A stretch of DNA of 64,000 bases from Azospirillum formosense (GTDB taxonomy: Bacteria > Pseudomonadota > Alphaproteobacteria > Azospirillales > Azospirillaceae), in the NCBI RefSeq assembly GCF_040500525.1, contig NZ_CP159403.1, positions 573,001 to 637,000 of the forward strand, in the 5' to 3' direction. Both the position numbers and the translations under genes were made by a program. A model generated the notes under the pieces. The model did no database searches and was not told the origin of the DNA. It saw only the letters and a program-made list of their open reading frames with translations. Numbering within the stretch: the first letter of the stretch is position 1; each line of letters begins with the position of its first letter. Positions 1 through 8,693 of this stretch are shown piece by piece.

Positions 1-621
1 GCGCCGGTCCGGGAGAGCGCCGACCCCGCCGTGCTGGCGCCGGTCGCGTCGCCCATGGCGGCGGAGGGCGGGCTGCGCGTGCTGAGCGGGCCGCTGGGGC
101 GCGCGGTGGTGAAGGTTTCCGCCGTGAAGCCGGAGCATCGCGTGATCGAGGCGCCGGCCCGCGTGTTTGCCGACCAGGAGTCGGTGCAGGCGGCCTTCCG
201 CCGCGGCGAGCTTCACCGCGACGTTGTGGTGGTGGTGCGCTTCCAGGGGCCGAAGGCCAACGGCATGCCGGAATTGCACAAGCTGACGCCGCCGCTGGGC
301 GTGCTTCAGGATCTCGGCTACCGGGTGGCGCTGGTGACGGACGGGCGGATGTCCGGGGCGTCGGGCAAGGTCCCGGCGGCGATCCACGTCACCCCGGAGG
401 CCGCGGCGGGCGGACCGCTTGGCCGGGTGCGCGACGGCGACGTGCTGCGGCTGGACGCCGAGCGCGGCACGCTGGAGGTGCTGGTCGACGACGCGGAATG
501 GACCGCACGCCCGCTGGCGGACGCGCCGGCGGATGCCGGTGTCGGCTGCGGGCGGGAATTGTTCGGTGTGTTCCGCCGGGCGGTCGGCAGCGCCGAGGCC
601 GGGGCGTCGGTGTTCGCCTGA
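1..621 (+). CDS. edd: Phosphogluconate dehydratase, C-terminal part (5' end outside window)
   Basis: Open from the first base of the window, so this is the last 206 residues of a longer gene. The product dehydrates 6-phosphogluconate to 2-keto-3-deoxy-6-phosphogluconate in the cytoplasmic Entner-Doudoroff pathway. The run [20 protein letters not shown] followed by [23 protein letters not shown] is the conserved C-terminal block of the IlvD/Edd family. The HVTPEA form and the short tail fit Edd better than IlvD. It converges on a leftward hydratase gene. The family is clear from sequence; the Edd rather than IlvD choice is inference. Confidence 0.9.
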   Translation, partial: APVRESADPAVLAPVASPMAAEGGLRVLSGPLGRAVVKVSAVKPEHRVIEAPARVFADQESVQAAFRRGELHRDVVVVVRFQGPKANGMPELHKLTPPLGVLQDLGYRVALVTDGRMSGASGKVPAAIHVTPEAAAGGPLGRVRDGDVLRLDAERGTLEVLVDDAEWTARPLADAPADAGVGCGRELFGVFRRAVGSAEAGASVFA

Positions 622-630
622 GAGGCGGTC

Positions 631-656
631 CCCCCGCCCCGAGAAGGGGCGAGGGG
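631..656. terminator. GC-rich hairpin between convergent genes
   Basis: A CCCC-GCCCC run is complemented by GGGGC-GAGGGG around a GAGAA loop, between the end of edd and the end of the convergent hydratase gene. It is positioned to act as a two-way terminator but has no T run. It also resembles the dispersed GC-rich repeats seen elsewhere in the window. Confidence 0.5.
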
Positions 657-663
657 AGTCCGA

Positions 664-1428
664 TCACTTCACGGTCAGCTCGTAGGTGCCCATCGTCCCG
701 TACACGGCGACGGACGTGCTGCCCGCCGGGACCATGACGGTGCCGACGTGCGAGCCGGTGGTCACAACGTCGCCGGCCTTCAGGCCGCCCAGGCTGACCG
801 CGCCGGTGTTGGCCATCCACACCAGAAGCCGCACCGGCTCGCCCGCGGAGTTGCCGGCGACCGTGTCGGCCTTGGTCTCGCCGTCGACGACCAGGGTCAC
901 CCGCTCCTTCAGCGGCTCCAGCGAGCGCCAGTCGGCGATGGCCGGGCCGACGACCAGGGCGCCGTGGTTGAACTGGTCGGCCATGTGGCTGAGCCCGTCC
1001 TGCGAGCCGAAGCCGGCGAAGCGCGTGTCGACGATCTCGAAGGCCGGGTGGACGGACCCGACGGCGTCGAGGACCTCCTCGCGGCTGTAGGGCTCGGCGC
1101 GGGGCGGCAGGTCCTTGGCGAACTTGTAGGCGATCTCCGCCTCCATGCCGATCACCTGATAGTCCGCCGCGGGAAGCGTCGTGGTGTCGAAGAACACCGT
1201 GTCGGCGTGGATGGGCGCGCGGAACGGCTCCGTGTCCGGGGTGCGGGCGCCAACCTTCCAGGCGACCACCGGGCCGAGGCGGCGGGCCACGGCGTCCTGG
1301 ATGGCGTAGGCCTCGGCCTCGCTGGTCGGGCGGGTCGGCAGGGCGGACAGCCAGTCGCGGCTTTTCCGCGCCTGGATCAGGGCGTCGACCGAGTCGCTGA
1401 ACGCGGCGTCGTTGATCACTTCGGACAT
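664..1428 (-). CDS. 2-keto-4-pentenoate hydratase / fumarylacetoacetate hydrolase-family protein
   Basis: 254 residues. The sequence has the layout of the MhpD/hydratase branch of the FAH superfamily: an N-terminal region with VAWKVGA, a central MEAEIAYKF where Glu residues bind the divalent metal, then [10 protein letters not shown], and a C-terminal [18 protein letters not shown] strand region. Such enzymes hydrate 2-oxo-4-enoates or decarboxylate 2-oxo acids. It is the last gene of the leftward operon and starts 27 bases after the LacI gene. Together with the dehydrogenase in the same operon it suggests catabolism of an oxo or hydroxy acid imported by the ABC system. The exact substrate cannot be read from sequence. 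Confidence 0.8.
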   Translation of the reverse strand: MSEVINDAAFSDSVDALIQARKSRDWLSALPTRPTSEAEAYAIQDAVARRLGPVVAWKVGARTPDTEPFRAPIHADTVFFDTTTLPAADYQVIGMEAEIAYKFAKDLPPRAEPYSREEVLDAVGSVHPAFEIVDTRFAGFGSQDGLSHMADQFNHGALVVGPAIADWRSLEPLKERVTLVVDGETKADTVAGNSAGEPVRLLVWMANTGAVSLGGLKAGDVVTTGSHVGTVMVPAGSTSVAVYGTMGTYELTVK

Positions 1429-1455
1429 GGTCTTCGGGCCTTCGCTTTTCTTCGG

Positions 1456-2508
1456 TTATTGGTGCTTGTCGGGTTGGACTCTCATGGCGCCGCAGGATTC
1501 GCGGATGACCAGACGGGCGGGCAGGATCACGCGCTCCGGCGCCCCCTGCGGGTCGGCGATGCGGCGCAGCAGGAGGCGGGCGGCTTCCTGCCCGATCTGG
1601 CGGGCGGAGGTCGCGACGGTGGTCAGGGCGGGGCGGCTTATCGCCGCTTCGGTCAGATCGTCGAAACCGGTCACCGCGATGTCCCGTCCTGCCCGCAGAC
1701 CGCGGGCCTCCAGCCCCAGCATCACGCCGAACGCGACGAGGTCGTTGTAACACAGCATCGCGGTGGGCGGGTCGGCAAGATCCATCAGCGGCCCCACCGC
1801 GTCCAGACCGCCGCGGCGGGTGGCCGGGCAACGGACGACAAGGTCCGGGGTCAGCCCATGGCGGCGCAGCGCCGCGGCGAAGCCGACGCGGCGGCCGGCG
1901 AAGGCGGAATGGGACAGGTTGCCGCCGACGAAGGCGATGCGGCGATGACCGATCCGCAGCAGATGCTCGGTCACCATTTCCATCCCGAACTCGTAATCCA
2001 CCCCGGCATAGTCGCCTTCGCGGGCGGAGAGAAAGCGCAGCGCCTGGACGACGGGAAGCTGCCACTGGCGCAGCCGGTCCAGCAGGGCCGGCGACGTGCC
2101 GGCGGCGGGGCAGAGGATCACCCCGTCCACATTCTGCTCGCGCATGCGCTGGAGGTAGCGGTCCTGCCGCTCCCCCGACTCCGCGGTGTTGGCGAGGAAG
2201 GCGACGACCCCCTGCTCACCCAAAACATCGTCCACCCCGGCGGTCAACTCGCCGTAGAAGGAGTTGTTGATCTCGCAGACGAGCAGCCCGACCGTGTCGG
2301 TGCGGGCGGCGCGCAGGGTTGCCGCGCCGCGGTTGTAGACGTAGCCCAAGGCCTCGATGGCGGCCTGGACGCGCTCCCGCGTCTCGGCGGCGACCAGCGG
2401 GCTGCCGCGCAGGACGAGCGAGACGGTGGACCGCGACACCCCGGCGTGGTGCGCCACCTCCGTCAGGGTGATGCGGGCCGGTCCGCCGCGCTCGTCGAGG
2501 ATGGTCAT
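1456..2508 (-). CDS. LacI-family transcriptional regulator
   Basis: 350 residues. Residues about 12-32 ([20 protein letters not shown]) are a LacI-type helix-turn-helix followed by the hinge. The remainder is a periplasmic-binding-protein-like sensor with the typical [16 protein letters not shown] start and [18 protein letters not shown] near the end. It should bind a small ligand and act in cis on the operon it lies in. It starts 12 bases after the dehydrogenase stop codon. The perfect palindrome at 6793-6810, inside the presumed operon promoter, has the central CG typical of LacI-family operators and is the obvious candidate site; that link is inference. Confidence 0.93.
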   Translation of the reverse strand: MTILDERGGPARITLTEVAHHAGVSRSTVSLVLRGSPLVAAETRERVQAAIEALGYVYNRGAATLRAARTDTVGLLVCEINNSFYGELTAGVDDVLGEQGVVAFLANTAESGERQDRYLQRMREQNVDGVILCPAAGTSPALLDRLRQWQLPVVQALRFLSAREGDYAGVDYEFGMEMVTEHLLRIGHRRIAFVGGNLSHSAFAGRRVGFAAALRRHGLTPDLVVRCPATRRGGLDAVGPLMDLADPPTAMLCYNDLVAFGVMLGLEARGLRAGRDIAVTGFDDLTEAAISRPALTTVATSARQIGQEAARLLLRRIADPQGAPERVILPARLVIRESCGAMRVQPDKHQ

Positions 2509-2520
2509 TCACGCCGCCAT

Positions 2521-3459
2521 TCAGACGACCGCGGTCGGCAGCGGCTGGCCGGCGAAGAAGGCGGACAGGTTCGCCAGCACCAGATTGCCCATGGCCATGC
2601 GCGTCTCCACAGTGGCGCTCGCCTGGTGCGGCTGGAGCACCACGTTGTCAAGGCCGAACAGGGCCTCCGGCGCGTGCGGCTCGTTGGCGAAGACGTCCAG
2701 CGCGGCCCCGCCGAGACGCCCGTCCTTCAGGGCGGCGACCAGCTCCGGCTCGTCCACCACGGCGCCGCGGGCGACGTTGACCAGCAGCCCGTCCGGCCCC
2801 AGCGCCTCGATCACCGCGCGGTTGACCATGTTGCGGGCGTCCGGCCCGGCCGAGGCGGCGACGATCAGGATGTCGCTCTCCCGCGCCAGATCGACCGGGG
2901 AGGCGACGAAGCGGTAGGGCACGTCGGTGCGCGGCTTGCGGTTGGTGTAGGCGATGTCCATGCCGAACCCGGCGGCGCGCTGGGCGATGGCCAGCCCGAT
3001 GCGGCCCAGCCCCAGGATGCCCAGCCGCTTGCCGGTCACCTTGCGGGCCAGCGGCAGGCCGCCGTTCGGCCAGCGCCCGGCGCGCACGAAGCGGTCGCCG
3101 ACCATCATGCGGCGCGACCCGGCGATCATCAGCCCCATGGCGAGATCGGCCACGTCGTCGGTCAGCACGTCGGGCGTGTTGGTGACGCGGACGCCGCGGC
3201 CGGCCGCGTGCTTCAGGTCCACCGCGTCGGTGCCGACGCCGTTGATCGCGACGATCCCCAGATTCGGGCAGGCGTCCATGATGGCGTTGCTGACGCCCGT
3301 GCCGCCGCCGGTGACGACGGCGCGGACGCGCGGCCCCACCTCCGCCACCAGCCGGTCGCGGTCGGGCGCCCCGGCGAGGCGGTGGACGGTGTAGCCCGCG
3401 TCCAGCGCCGCCTCGATGTCCGGCATCATGGATTCGACGAGGAGGATCTCCGGCTTCAT
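2521..3459 (-). CDS. D-isomer-specific 2-hydroxyacid dehydrogenase
   Basis: 312 residues from the ATG at 3459, which has AAGGA nine bases upstream. A TTG one codon earlier is possible but less likely. The NAD(P)-binding Rossmann motif [17 protein letters not shown] lies near residue 145. Catalytic signatures of the family follow: an Arg in [14 protein letters not shown], a Glu downstream, and the His in [13 protein letters not shown]. It resembles the GhrB/hydroxypyruvate reductase group, which interconverts 2-oxo and D-2-hydroxy acids in the cytoplasm. It sits between the ABC ATPase and LacI genes. The substrate is probably the hydroxy or keto acid brought in by the transporter. Confidence 0.9.
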   Translation of the reverse strand: MKPEILLVESMMPDIEAALDAGYTVHRLAGAPDRDRLVAEVGPRVRAVVTGGGTGVSNAIMDACPNLGIVAINGVGTDAVDLKHAAGRGVRVTNTPDVLTDDVADLAMGLMIAGSRRMMVGDRFVRAGRWPNGGLPLARKVTGKRLGILGLGRIGLAIAQRAAGFGMDIAYTNRKPRTDVPYRFVASPVDLARESDILIVAASAGPDARNMVNRAVIEALGPDGLLVNVARGAVVDEPELVAALKDGRLGGAALDVFANEPHAPEALFGLDNVVLQPHQASATVETRMAMGNLVLANLSAFFAGQPLPTAVV

Positions 3460-3485
3460 CAAACGCTGTCCTTAATGGGGAAGAT

Positions 3486-4274
3486 TCAGTGGGTGAGGAT
3501 CTGGCCGAGGAAGTTGCGGGTCCGCTCGGACTTCGGGTTCGTGAAGAACTCGGCCGGGGTGGCCTGCTCGACGATCTCGCCGCGGTCCATGAAGATGACG
3601 CGGTCGGCGACCGACTTGGCGAAGCCCATCTCGTGCGTGACGCAGAGCATGGTCATGCCGTCCTCGGCCAGCCCGATCATGGTGTCGAGAACTTCCTTGA
3701 CCATCTCGGGGTCGAGCGCGGAGGTCGGCTCGTCGAACAGCATGACCTTGGGGTTCATGCACAGCGAGCGGGCTATGGCGACGCGCTGCTGCTGGCCGCC
3801 GGAAAGCTGGCCGGGATATTTGTCCGCCTGCTCCGGGATGCGCACGCGGGCCAGATACTTCATGGCGATGTCGCGCGCCTCCTGCTTGGAGGTGCCGCGC
3901 ACCCGCATGGGGGCCAGCATGCAGTTCTCGACCACGGTCAGGTGCGGGAACAGGTTGAACTGCTGGAACACCATCCCGACGTCGCGCCGCACCTGGTCGA
4001 GGTGGCGGTGGTTGGCGTCGATCGTGACGCCGTTGACGGTGATCGTGCCCTTCTGGTGCTTCTCAAGCTGGTTGATGCAGCGGATCAGCGTGGACTTGCC
4101 GGAGCCCGAGGGGCCGCAGATGACGATCCGCTCCCCCTTGTGGACCTCCAGCTCGATGTCCTTCAGCACATGAAAGCTGTCGTACCATTTCTGGACGCCG
4201 GCCATCCGGATGACGACCTCGCCGCTGACCGGCCGCGGCGCGGAGACGTCCGTGGTATCGTAAGCCGAGGCCAT
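3486..4274 (-). CDS. Polar amino acid-type ABC transporter, ATP-binding protein
   Basis: 262 residues. The ATG at 4274 follows GGAGGAGT at a good distance, so the upstream in-frame extension through a hairpin repeat is rejected. It has Walker [10 protein letters not shown], signature [15 protein letters not shown] and Walker [15 protein letters not shown], plus the VVENCMLAP stretch typical of the GlnQ/HisP subfamily. It energises the importer formed with the two permeases and the binding protein of the same operon. Between it and the binding-protein gene lies 170 bases of hairpin repeats, which may lower distal expression. Substrate specificity is unknown; hydroxy or oxo acids are possible given the downstream enzymes. 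Confidence 0.95.
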   Translation of the reverse strand: MASAYDTTDVSAPRPVSGEVVIRMAGVQKWYDSFHVLKDIELEVHKGERIVICGPSGSGKSTLIRCINQLEKHQKGTITVNGVTIDANHRHLDQVRRDVGMVFQQFNLFPHLTVVENCMLAPMRVRGTSKQEARDIAMKYLARVRIPEQADKYPGQLSGGQQQRVAIARSLCMNPKVMLFDEPTSALDPEMVKEVLDTMIGLAEDGMTMLCVTHEMGFAKSVADRVIFMDRGEIVEQATPAEFFTNPKSERTRNFLGQILTH

Positions 4275-4295
4275 GGGGGACTCCTCCAAAATTGG

Positions 4296-4434
4296 CCCTC
4301 TCCCGCCCCGGGAGAGGGAAGGGACCCACGCGAAGCGTGGGAAGGGTGAGGGTGCAGCCAAGAATCAGCATCTGATCCTCGTACGACCCTCACCCGCCCG
4401 CTTCGCGGGCACCCTCTCCCCGGAGGGGAGAGGG
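4296..4434. repeat. Block of GC-rich palindromic REP-like units
   Basis: Several hairpins lie head to head: CCCTCTCCC/GGGAGAGGG at 4296-4318, CCCACGC/GCGTGGG at 4325-4341, GCCCGC-TT-GCGGGC near 4396-4410, and CCCTCTCCCC/GGGGAGAGGG at 4412-4434. GAGGGT and ACCCTC arms face each other across the centre. Similar units occur at 8323-8348 and 29049-29156. This is a typical mosaic of repetitive extragenic palindromes. It sits inside the operon between the binding-protein and ATPase genes, where it could stabilise upstream mRNA. Confidence 0.75.
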
Positions 4435-4444
4435 AGTTACGACG

Positions 4445-5245
4445 TTACGACTTGGTCAGCGGGGGCAGGTCGGTGCCCAGCCACTTCTTGTGGACCTCGT
4501 TCAGCTCGCCGTTCGCCTTCGCGGTCTCGATGAACTCGTTGACCCACTTCAGCAGCGCGTCCTGGCCCTTGCGCATGGCGATGCCCTGCACCTGACGGTT
4601 CAGCACGAACTTCATCTCGTAGTTGGCCTGAGGGGCCAGCTTCTTGATTTCCTTGGTGACGACGTTGCTGAGGCCCAGCGCGTCCACCTGACCGGACAGC
4701 ATGGCCTGCACGGCGCTGGCGTCGTCGTCGAAGCGCATGATGCGCGCGTCCTTCGGGGCGACGGCGGTCAGGGCGTTGTCCTGGGTGCTGGCGCGGGCGA
4801 CGCCGACGCGCTTGCCGGACAGCTCCGCGGCCTCCTTGATCTTGGTGTTGGCCGGGGCGACCAGACCGATTTCGATGGCGGCGTAGGGCTCGGAGAACTG
4901 CACCTGCTCGGCGCGGGCCGGGGTGATGCCCAGCGAGGCGACCAGAAGGTCGACCTTGTTGGTCAGCAGGTAGGGGATGCGGTTCGGGCCGGTGACCGGA
5001 ACGATCTCCACCGGGACGCCCATGTGCTTGCCCAGCAGCTTGGCGACGTCGGCGTCGTAGCCGTCCGGCTTGCCGTCGGCGGTGGTGATGCCGAAGGGCG
5101 GGAAGTCCACCAGCATGCCGATGGTCAGCTTGCCCTTCGACTTGATCTCGTCGACGGTCTGGGCGGCGGCGGGAGCGGCCAGGGCGACGGCGGCGGCCAT
5201 CATGGCGCCGGCGACGGCGAGGCGGCGGGTGATCGACAGGCTCAT
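4445..5245 (-). CDS. ABC transporter substrate-binding protein (family 3, amino acid type)
   Basis: 266 residues with an N-terminal Sec signal: MSLSITRR, a hydrophobic stretch, and an AAPAAAQ cleavage site near residue 25. The mature part opens with a TVDEIKSKGKLTIGMLVDFP sequence and contains the GYDADVAKLLGKHMG and RAEQVQFSEPYA blocks of PF00497 solute-binding proteins. It captures the substrate in the periplasm for the two permeases encoded just upstream. No binding-site residue seen here fixes whether the ligand is an amino acid, an opine or another small acid. The ORF can be extended upstream but the signal peptide fixes the start. Confidence 0.93.
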   Translation of the reverse strand: MSLSITRRLAVAGAMMAAAVALAAPAAAQTVDEIKSKGKLTIGMLVDFPPFGITTADGKPDGYDADVAKLLGKHMGVPVEIVPVTGPNRIPYLLTNKVDLLVASLGITPARAEQVQFSEPYAAIEIGLVAPANTKIKEAAELSGKRVGVARASTQDNALTAVAPKDARIMRFDDDASAVQAMLSGQVDALGLSNVVTKEIKKLAPQANYEMKFVLNRQVQGIAMRKGQDALLKWVNEFIETAKANGELNEVHKKWLGTDLPPLTKS

Positions 5246-5283
5246 TGGTGGTTTCCTCACGGTTCTTATGAAAAAGGGGTCTG

Positions 5284-5937
5284 TCAGCGTGTGGCGAGGG
5301 CGTAGCGTCGCTCCAGGCGGGCGCTGAGCAGCGACAGCGGCCAGCACATCAGGAAGTAGAGCACCGCCACGATCCCGAACACCAGGAAGGGCTGGAAGGT
5401 GGCGTTGTTCACGATCTGCCCGGCGCGGGTCAGCTCGGTGAAGCCGATGATGGCGGCCAGCGAGGTGCTCTTGATGAGCTGCACGAGGAAGCCCACCGTC
5501 GGCGGCACCGCGACCTTCACCGCCTGCGGCAGGATCACGTAGCGCATCAGCCCCGGGTAGCGCAGGCCGAGCGCCGAGGCGGCCTCCCACTGGCCGCGCG
5601 GCACCGCCTGGATGCAGCCGCGCCAGATCTCGCCGAGGAAGGCGCTGGCGTTCAGCGTCAGGCCCAGCGCCGCGGCGGCCCAGGGGTTGAGGTCGAGGCC
5701 CAGCACCGTGGCGCCGAAGAAGACCAGGAAGAGCTGCATCAGCAGCGGCGTGCCCTGGAACAGCTGGATGTAGCCGGTGGCGGCCAGCCGCACCGCCTTG
5801 ATGTCGGACGTGCGGGCCAGCGCGATGACCAGACCGACCGTGGCCCCGCCGATGAAGGCGATGGCCGACAGCGCCAGCGTCCATTGCACGGCGCTGAGAA
5901 GGAAGAGGAATTCGTTGTAACTGAAGGCGCGGATCAT
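5284..5937 (-). CDS. Amino acid-type ABC transporter permease
   Basis: 217 residues. It begins MIRAFSYNEFLFLLSAVQWT and contains the GTPLLMQLF segment and the EIWRGCIQAVPRGQWEAASA loop that contacts the ATPase in the HisM/GlnP permease family. About five hydrophobic membrane segments are visible. It starts 14 bases after the first permease gene, and the two are expected to pair as a heterodimer in the inner membrane. The very long reading frame running upstream of it on this strand is an artefact of high GC content. Confidence 0.93.
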   Translation of the reverse strand: MIRAFSYNEFLFLLSAVQWTLALSAIAFIGGATVGLVIALARTSDIKAVRLAATGYIQLFQGTPLLMQLFLVFFGATVLGLDLNPWAAAALGLTLNASAFLGEIWRGCIQAVPRGQWEAASALGLRYPGLMRYVILPQAVKVAVPPTVGFLVQLIKSTSLAAIIGFTELTRAGQIVNNATFQPFLVFGIVAVLYFLMCWPLSLLSARLERRYALATR

Positions 5938-5951
5938 GGTTCGGCCCTCCC

Positions 5952-6626
5952 TCAGCGCCGGTCGGTGTCGTAGGCGAAGGCCAGCTTGTAGATGCCGGCG
6001 AACAGCGCGGAGAACATCATCGCCAGCGCCAGATAGATGCCGGTGACCACGATGTAGATCTCGAAGCTGCGGAAGGTCTGCGACTGGATGTTGTTGGCGA
6101 CCGAGGTCAGCTCGTCCGCCGAGATCGCCGAGACCACGCTGGAGCTGAGCATGAGCAGGATGAACTGGCTGGTCAGCGCGGGATAGACGGTGCGCAGCGC
6201 CGGCTTGATGACGATGTAGCGGAAGACCTGCAGCGGCTTCAGCCCCAGCGCCAGCCCGGCCTCGATCTGACCTTTTTGGATCGATTCGATGCCGGCACGG
6301 ATGATCTCGGTCGCGTAGGCGCCGACATTGACCACCATGGCGATCAGCGCGGCGAGGTCGGGCGACAGGCGGATGCCCATGGTCGGCAGGCCGAAGAAGA
6401 TCAGGAAGATCTGCACCAGGAAGGGCGTGTTGCGCACCACCTCGATGTAGGCGTTGATCACCCAGCGGACCGGCTTCGGCCCGGACGTCTTGCCGAGCGC
6501 GCAGAGGATCGCGACGATCAGGCCGAGAACCATGGCGCCGATCGACAGTTGGACGGTCAGCCATGCGCCCTGGAGCAGATAGTCCCAGGAATCGATGACC
6601 GCCTTGAAATCGAAGGTGTAGTTCAC
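5952..6626 (-). CDS. Amino acid-type ABC transporter permease, first gene of operon
   Basis: 224 residues from a GTG at 6626, preceded by GGAGGGAAAGCCC. The longer frame to 6860 encodes an Arg- and Pro-rich stretch without membrane character and would overlap the promoter and operator, so it is rejected. The protein has the NTPFLVQIFLIFFGLP segment and the EIIRAGIESIQKGQIEAGLALG coupling loop of the family. It is the first gene of the leftward seven-gene operon and pairs with the permease that follows. Confidence 0.92.
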   Translation of the reverse strand: MNYTFDFKAVIDSWDYLLQGAWLTVQLSIGAMVLGLIVAILCALGKTSGPKPVRWVINAYIEVVRNTPFLVQIFLIFFGLPTMGIRLSPDLAALIAMVVNVGAYATEIIRAGIESIQKGQIEAGLALGLKPLQVFRYIVIKPALRTVYPALTSQFILLMLSSSVVSAISADELTSVANNIQSQTFRSFEIYIVVTGIYLALAMMFSALFAGIYKLAFAYDTDRR

Positions 6627-7041
6627 GGGCTTTCCCTCCGCATCCGGACCGGCCGCAGCCAGACCGGGGCGCTGCACGCGTTCGGTGAACGGTCCCTTTG
6701 CGGGATTCTCGCTTTTGGCCTCTCGTGATCGGCCTCTCGTCGTCCGGCGGGCCGTGGCGATGCCTCCGGCGCCGGATGTTGGAGGGGAGCCTATTTGGAT
6801 CGATCCAAATGCGCAAGATGGAAAACGCAGCGCTGCGAAATTCATTCGCGCAACCAACAATCATGCCGTGAATTTCCGGAAACGCCGCTCCACCGCGATG
6901 GTGTGTCCACGAACGGACGCTTGCGCCGCGCCGCGTCTTGACGATGATCAAGGTGGAAGAGAACCGCGCACCGGACCATCCCGGCTGATATGACGCGGTG
7001 CCGCCCCCCGGGAGCGGCCCCCAAGGGAGAAGGATTGTCGC
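6627..7041. other. Divergent control region between the ABC operon and moeA
   Basis: 415 bases without a convincing gene. It must hold promoters for the leftward ABC/dehydrogenase operon and rightward moeA. It contains the 18-bp palindrome at 6793-6810 and a comparatively AT-rich stretch at 6790-6900. The short reading frames across it have no protein-like features. Confidence 0.7.
6787..6816 (-). promoter_or_regulatory. Promoter with embedded operator palindrome
   Basis: Bases 6793-6810 form a perfect 18-bp palindrome, ATTTGGATCGATCCAAAT, with a central CG as in LacI-family operators. Read on the minus strand it is preceded directly by TTGCGC (-35-like, 6811-6816). With a 17-base spacer it is followed by TAGGCT (-10-like, 6788-6793). 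The operator thus fills the spacer of a plausible sigma-70 promoter of the operon that encodes a LacI-family protein. The palindrome is seen; the promoter and regulator assignments are inference. Confidence 0.6.
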
Positions 7042-8310
7042 ATGGATTGCTTCGCCGGCCCCGGCCCCGCCGCCCCCATCCCTCTGGACGAGGCGTTGGC
7101 CCGCGTGCAGCGGACCTACGGCGCGGTGACGGAGCCCGAGCAGGTGCCGCTGCGCGCCGCGCTCGGCCGCATCCTGGCGGAACCAGTGACGGCGACGGTG
7201 AACGTGCCGCCGGTCGCCGTCTCGGCGATGGACGGCTGGGGATACGGCAAGGCGGACTCCGCGGCTGCGGAAGGCGCGGGTGCGGAAGGCGATGTCCTGC
7301 GGCTGGCCGTGGTGGGGCGCGTGCCCGCCGGTTCCGTCTTCCCCGGAACGGTCGGGCCGGGCGAGGCGGTGCGCATCTTCACGGGCGCGCCGATTCCGGC
7401 GGGGGTGGACACCGTCGCCATGCAGGAGGATTGCCGGGCCGAGGACGGCGCGGTGCTTGTGCCCGCCAGCCTGGAGCGCGGCGCCAACATCCGCGACGCC
7501 GGGGAGGACATGACGGCCGGGTCGGTGGTGCTGACCCCCGGCCTGCGGCTGCGCGCCCAGGAGATCGGCTTGGCCGCCGCGGTCGGGCGGTCGGGCCTGT
7601 CGGTGCGCAAGCGTCTGCGCGTCGTCCTGTTCTCCACCGGCGACGAGCTGCGCGAGCCGGGGACGGACAAGCCGGAGGGCACCATCTACGACGCCAACCG
7701 CTACACGCTGGCCGCCCAGCTCGACGCGCTGGGGGCGGAGGTGCGCGACCTCGGCATCCTGCCCGACAGGCCGGACGCGACCCGCGCCGCCCTGGCCGAC
7801 GCCGCGGCGACGGCCGATCTGGTCGTCACCTCCGGCGGCGCGTCGGTGGGGGAGGAGGACCATGTGAAGAGGGTGGTCGGCGAGTTGGGCTCCGTCGACC
7901 TGTGGAAGCTCGCCTTGAAGCCGGGCAAGCCGCTGGCGCTCGGGCGCATCGGCACCACCCCGTTCCTCGGCCTGCCGGGCAACCCGGTCTCGGCCATGGT
8001 GACCTTCATGCTGGTGGGCCGCCCGCTGGTGCTGCGCCTGTCGGGGGCGGAGAGCGCGCCGGCCCCGCGCTGCCTCGTCGTCGCCGGCTTTGACTTCAAG
8101 AAGAAGCCGGGGCGACGCGAGTTCCTGCGCGCCCGTCTGGCGACCGGACCCGATAGCCGTCCGGTCGCCCACAAGTTTCCCAGCGACAGCTCCGGCGTGC
8201 TGACCTCGATGGTCGAGGCCGACGGGCTCGTGGACATGCCGGCGGACGCCACCACGATCCGCGACGGTGACATGGTGGAGTTCCTACCCTTCACCGGCCT
8301 GTTCGCCTGA
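7042..8310 (+). CDS. moeA: Molybdopterin molybdenumtransferase MoeA
   Basis: 422 residues, close to the usual ~410. MoeA inserts molybdate into adenylylated molybdopterin in the last step of Mo-cofactor synthesis. Signature blocks are present: SAMDGWG near residue 54 (SAMDGYA in most homologues), the FTGAPIP segment, FSTGDEL, YDANRY, TSGGASVGEEDHVK and FLGLPGNPVSAMVTF. Start ATG 7042 has AAGGA upstream. It converges on the DUF1244/DUF2478/TusA cluster. The Mo-cofactor requirement of the paoABC-type enzyme in this window gives it a client nearby. Confidence 0.97.
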   Translation: MDCFAGPGPAAPIPLDEALARVQRTYGAVTEPEQVPLRAALGRILAEPVTATVNVPPVAVSAMDGWGYGKADSAAAEGAGAEGDVLRLAVVGRVPAGSVFPGTVGPGEAVRIFTGAPIPAGVDTVAMQEDCRAEDGAVLVPASLERGANIRDAGEDMTAGSVVLTPGLRLRAQEIGLAAAVGRSGLSVRKRLRVVLFSTGDELREPGTDKPEGTIYDANRYTLAAQLDALGAEVRDLGILPDRPDATRAALADAAATADLVVTSGGASVGEEDHVKRVVGELGSVDLWKLALKPGKPLALGRIGTTPFLGLPGNPVSAMVTFMLVGRPLVLRLSGAESAPAPRCLVVAGFDFKKKPGRREFLRARLATGPDSRPVAHKFPSDSSGVLTSMVEADGLVDMPADATTIRDGDMVEFLPFTGLFA

Positions 8311-8322
8311 GCGTCGGACGAC

Positions 8323-8348
8323 CCCTCTCCCGGAGCGGCGGGAGAGGG
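8323..8348. terminator. CCCTCTCCC/GGGAGAGGG hairpin between convergent genes
   Basis: A 9-base perfect stem (8323-8331 with 8340-8348) and an 8-base loop, placed between the end of moeA and the end of the convergent DUF1244 gene. It is the same arm sequence as the repeats at 4296 and 4412, so it is both a REP-like unit and a likely bidirectional terminator. Confidence 0.6.
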
Positions 8349-8355
8349 AGCATCG

Positions 8356-8682
8356 TCACTTCTTCGGCATGTGGCCGCTGATCTCGGCGTGCAGGGGCTT
8401 GGTGTCCTCGAAGGTCTTCTGCTGCTCGGGGGTGGCTTCCTTCTGGTGCTTCGCCTTCCATTCCGAATAGGGCATGCCGTAGACGGCGATGCGGGCCTCC
8501 TCGTCGGTCAGCGGCACGTTCCGTTCCTTGGCGGCGGCGGCGTACCATTTGGACAGGCAGTTGCGGCAGAAGCCGGCCAGATTCATCAGGTCGATGTTCT
8601 GCACGTCGGTGCGCTTCTGGAGATGCGCGACCAGACCGCGGAACGCGGCGGCTTCCAGCTCGGTGCGGGTCTTCTCGTCCAT
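8356..8682 (-). CDS. DUF1244-family protein
   Basis: 108 residues, cytoplasmic and predominantly helical. The core FRGLVAHLQKRTDVQNIDLM, followed by NLAGFCRNCLSKWY, is characteristic of the small alphaproteobacterial/gammaproteobacterial DUF1244 family, which has no established function. The FCRNC pair of cysteines could bind metal or be redox active. It starts 11 bases after the stop codon of the DUF2478-DUF364 gene, so the two are probably co-transcribed, with the TusA-like gene upstream. A GAGAGGG sequence precedes the ATG. Confidence 0.8.
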   Translation of the reverse strand: MDEKTRTELEAAAFRGLVAHLQKRTDVQNIDLMNLAGFCRNCLSKWYAAAAKERNVPLTDEEARIAVYGMPYSEWKAKHQKEATPEQQKTFEDTKPLHAEISGHMPKK

Positions 8683-8693
8683 TCCAATCCCTC

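Noticed and set aside
748..4173. Very long plus-strand reading frame (over 1100 codons) across the ABC/LacI operon
   Set aside because: It lies opposite genes with clear domains, has no motifs and is rich in Gly/Asp/Arg/Val/His, as expected for the antisense of GC-rich codons.
6627..6860. N-terminal extension of the first permease to 6860
   Set aside because: The extension is Arg/Pro-rich, lacks membrane character and would translate through the operator; the GTG at 6626 has a good ribosome-binding site.
5284..8172. 962-codon minus-strand frame spanning permeases and moeA
   Set aside because: Only the segment 5284-5937 is protein-like; the rest is antisense to moeA and crosses the promoter.
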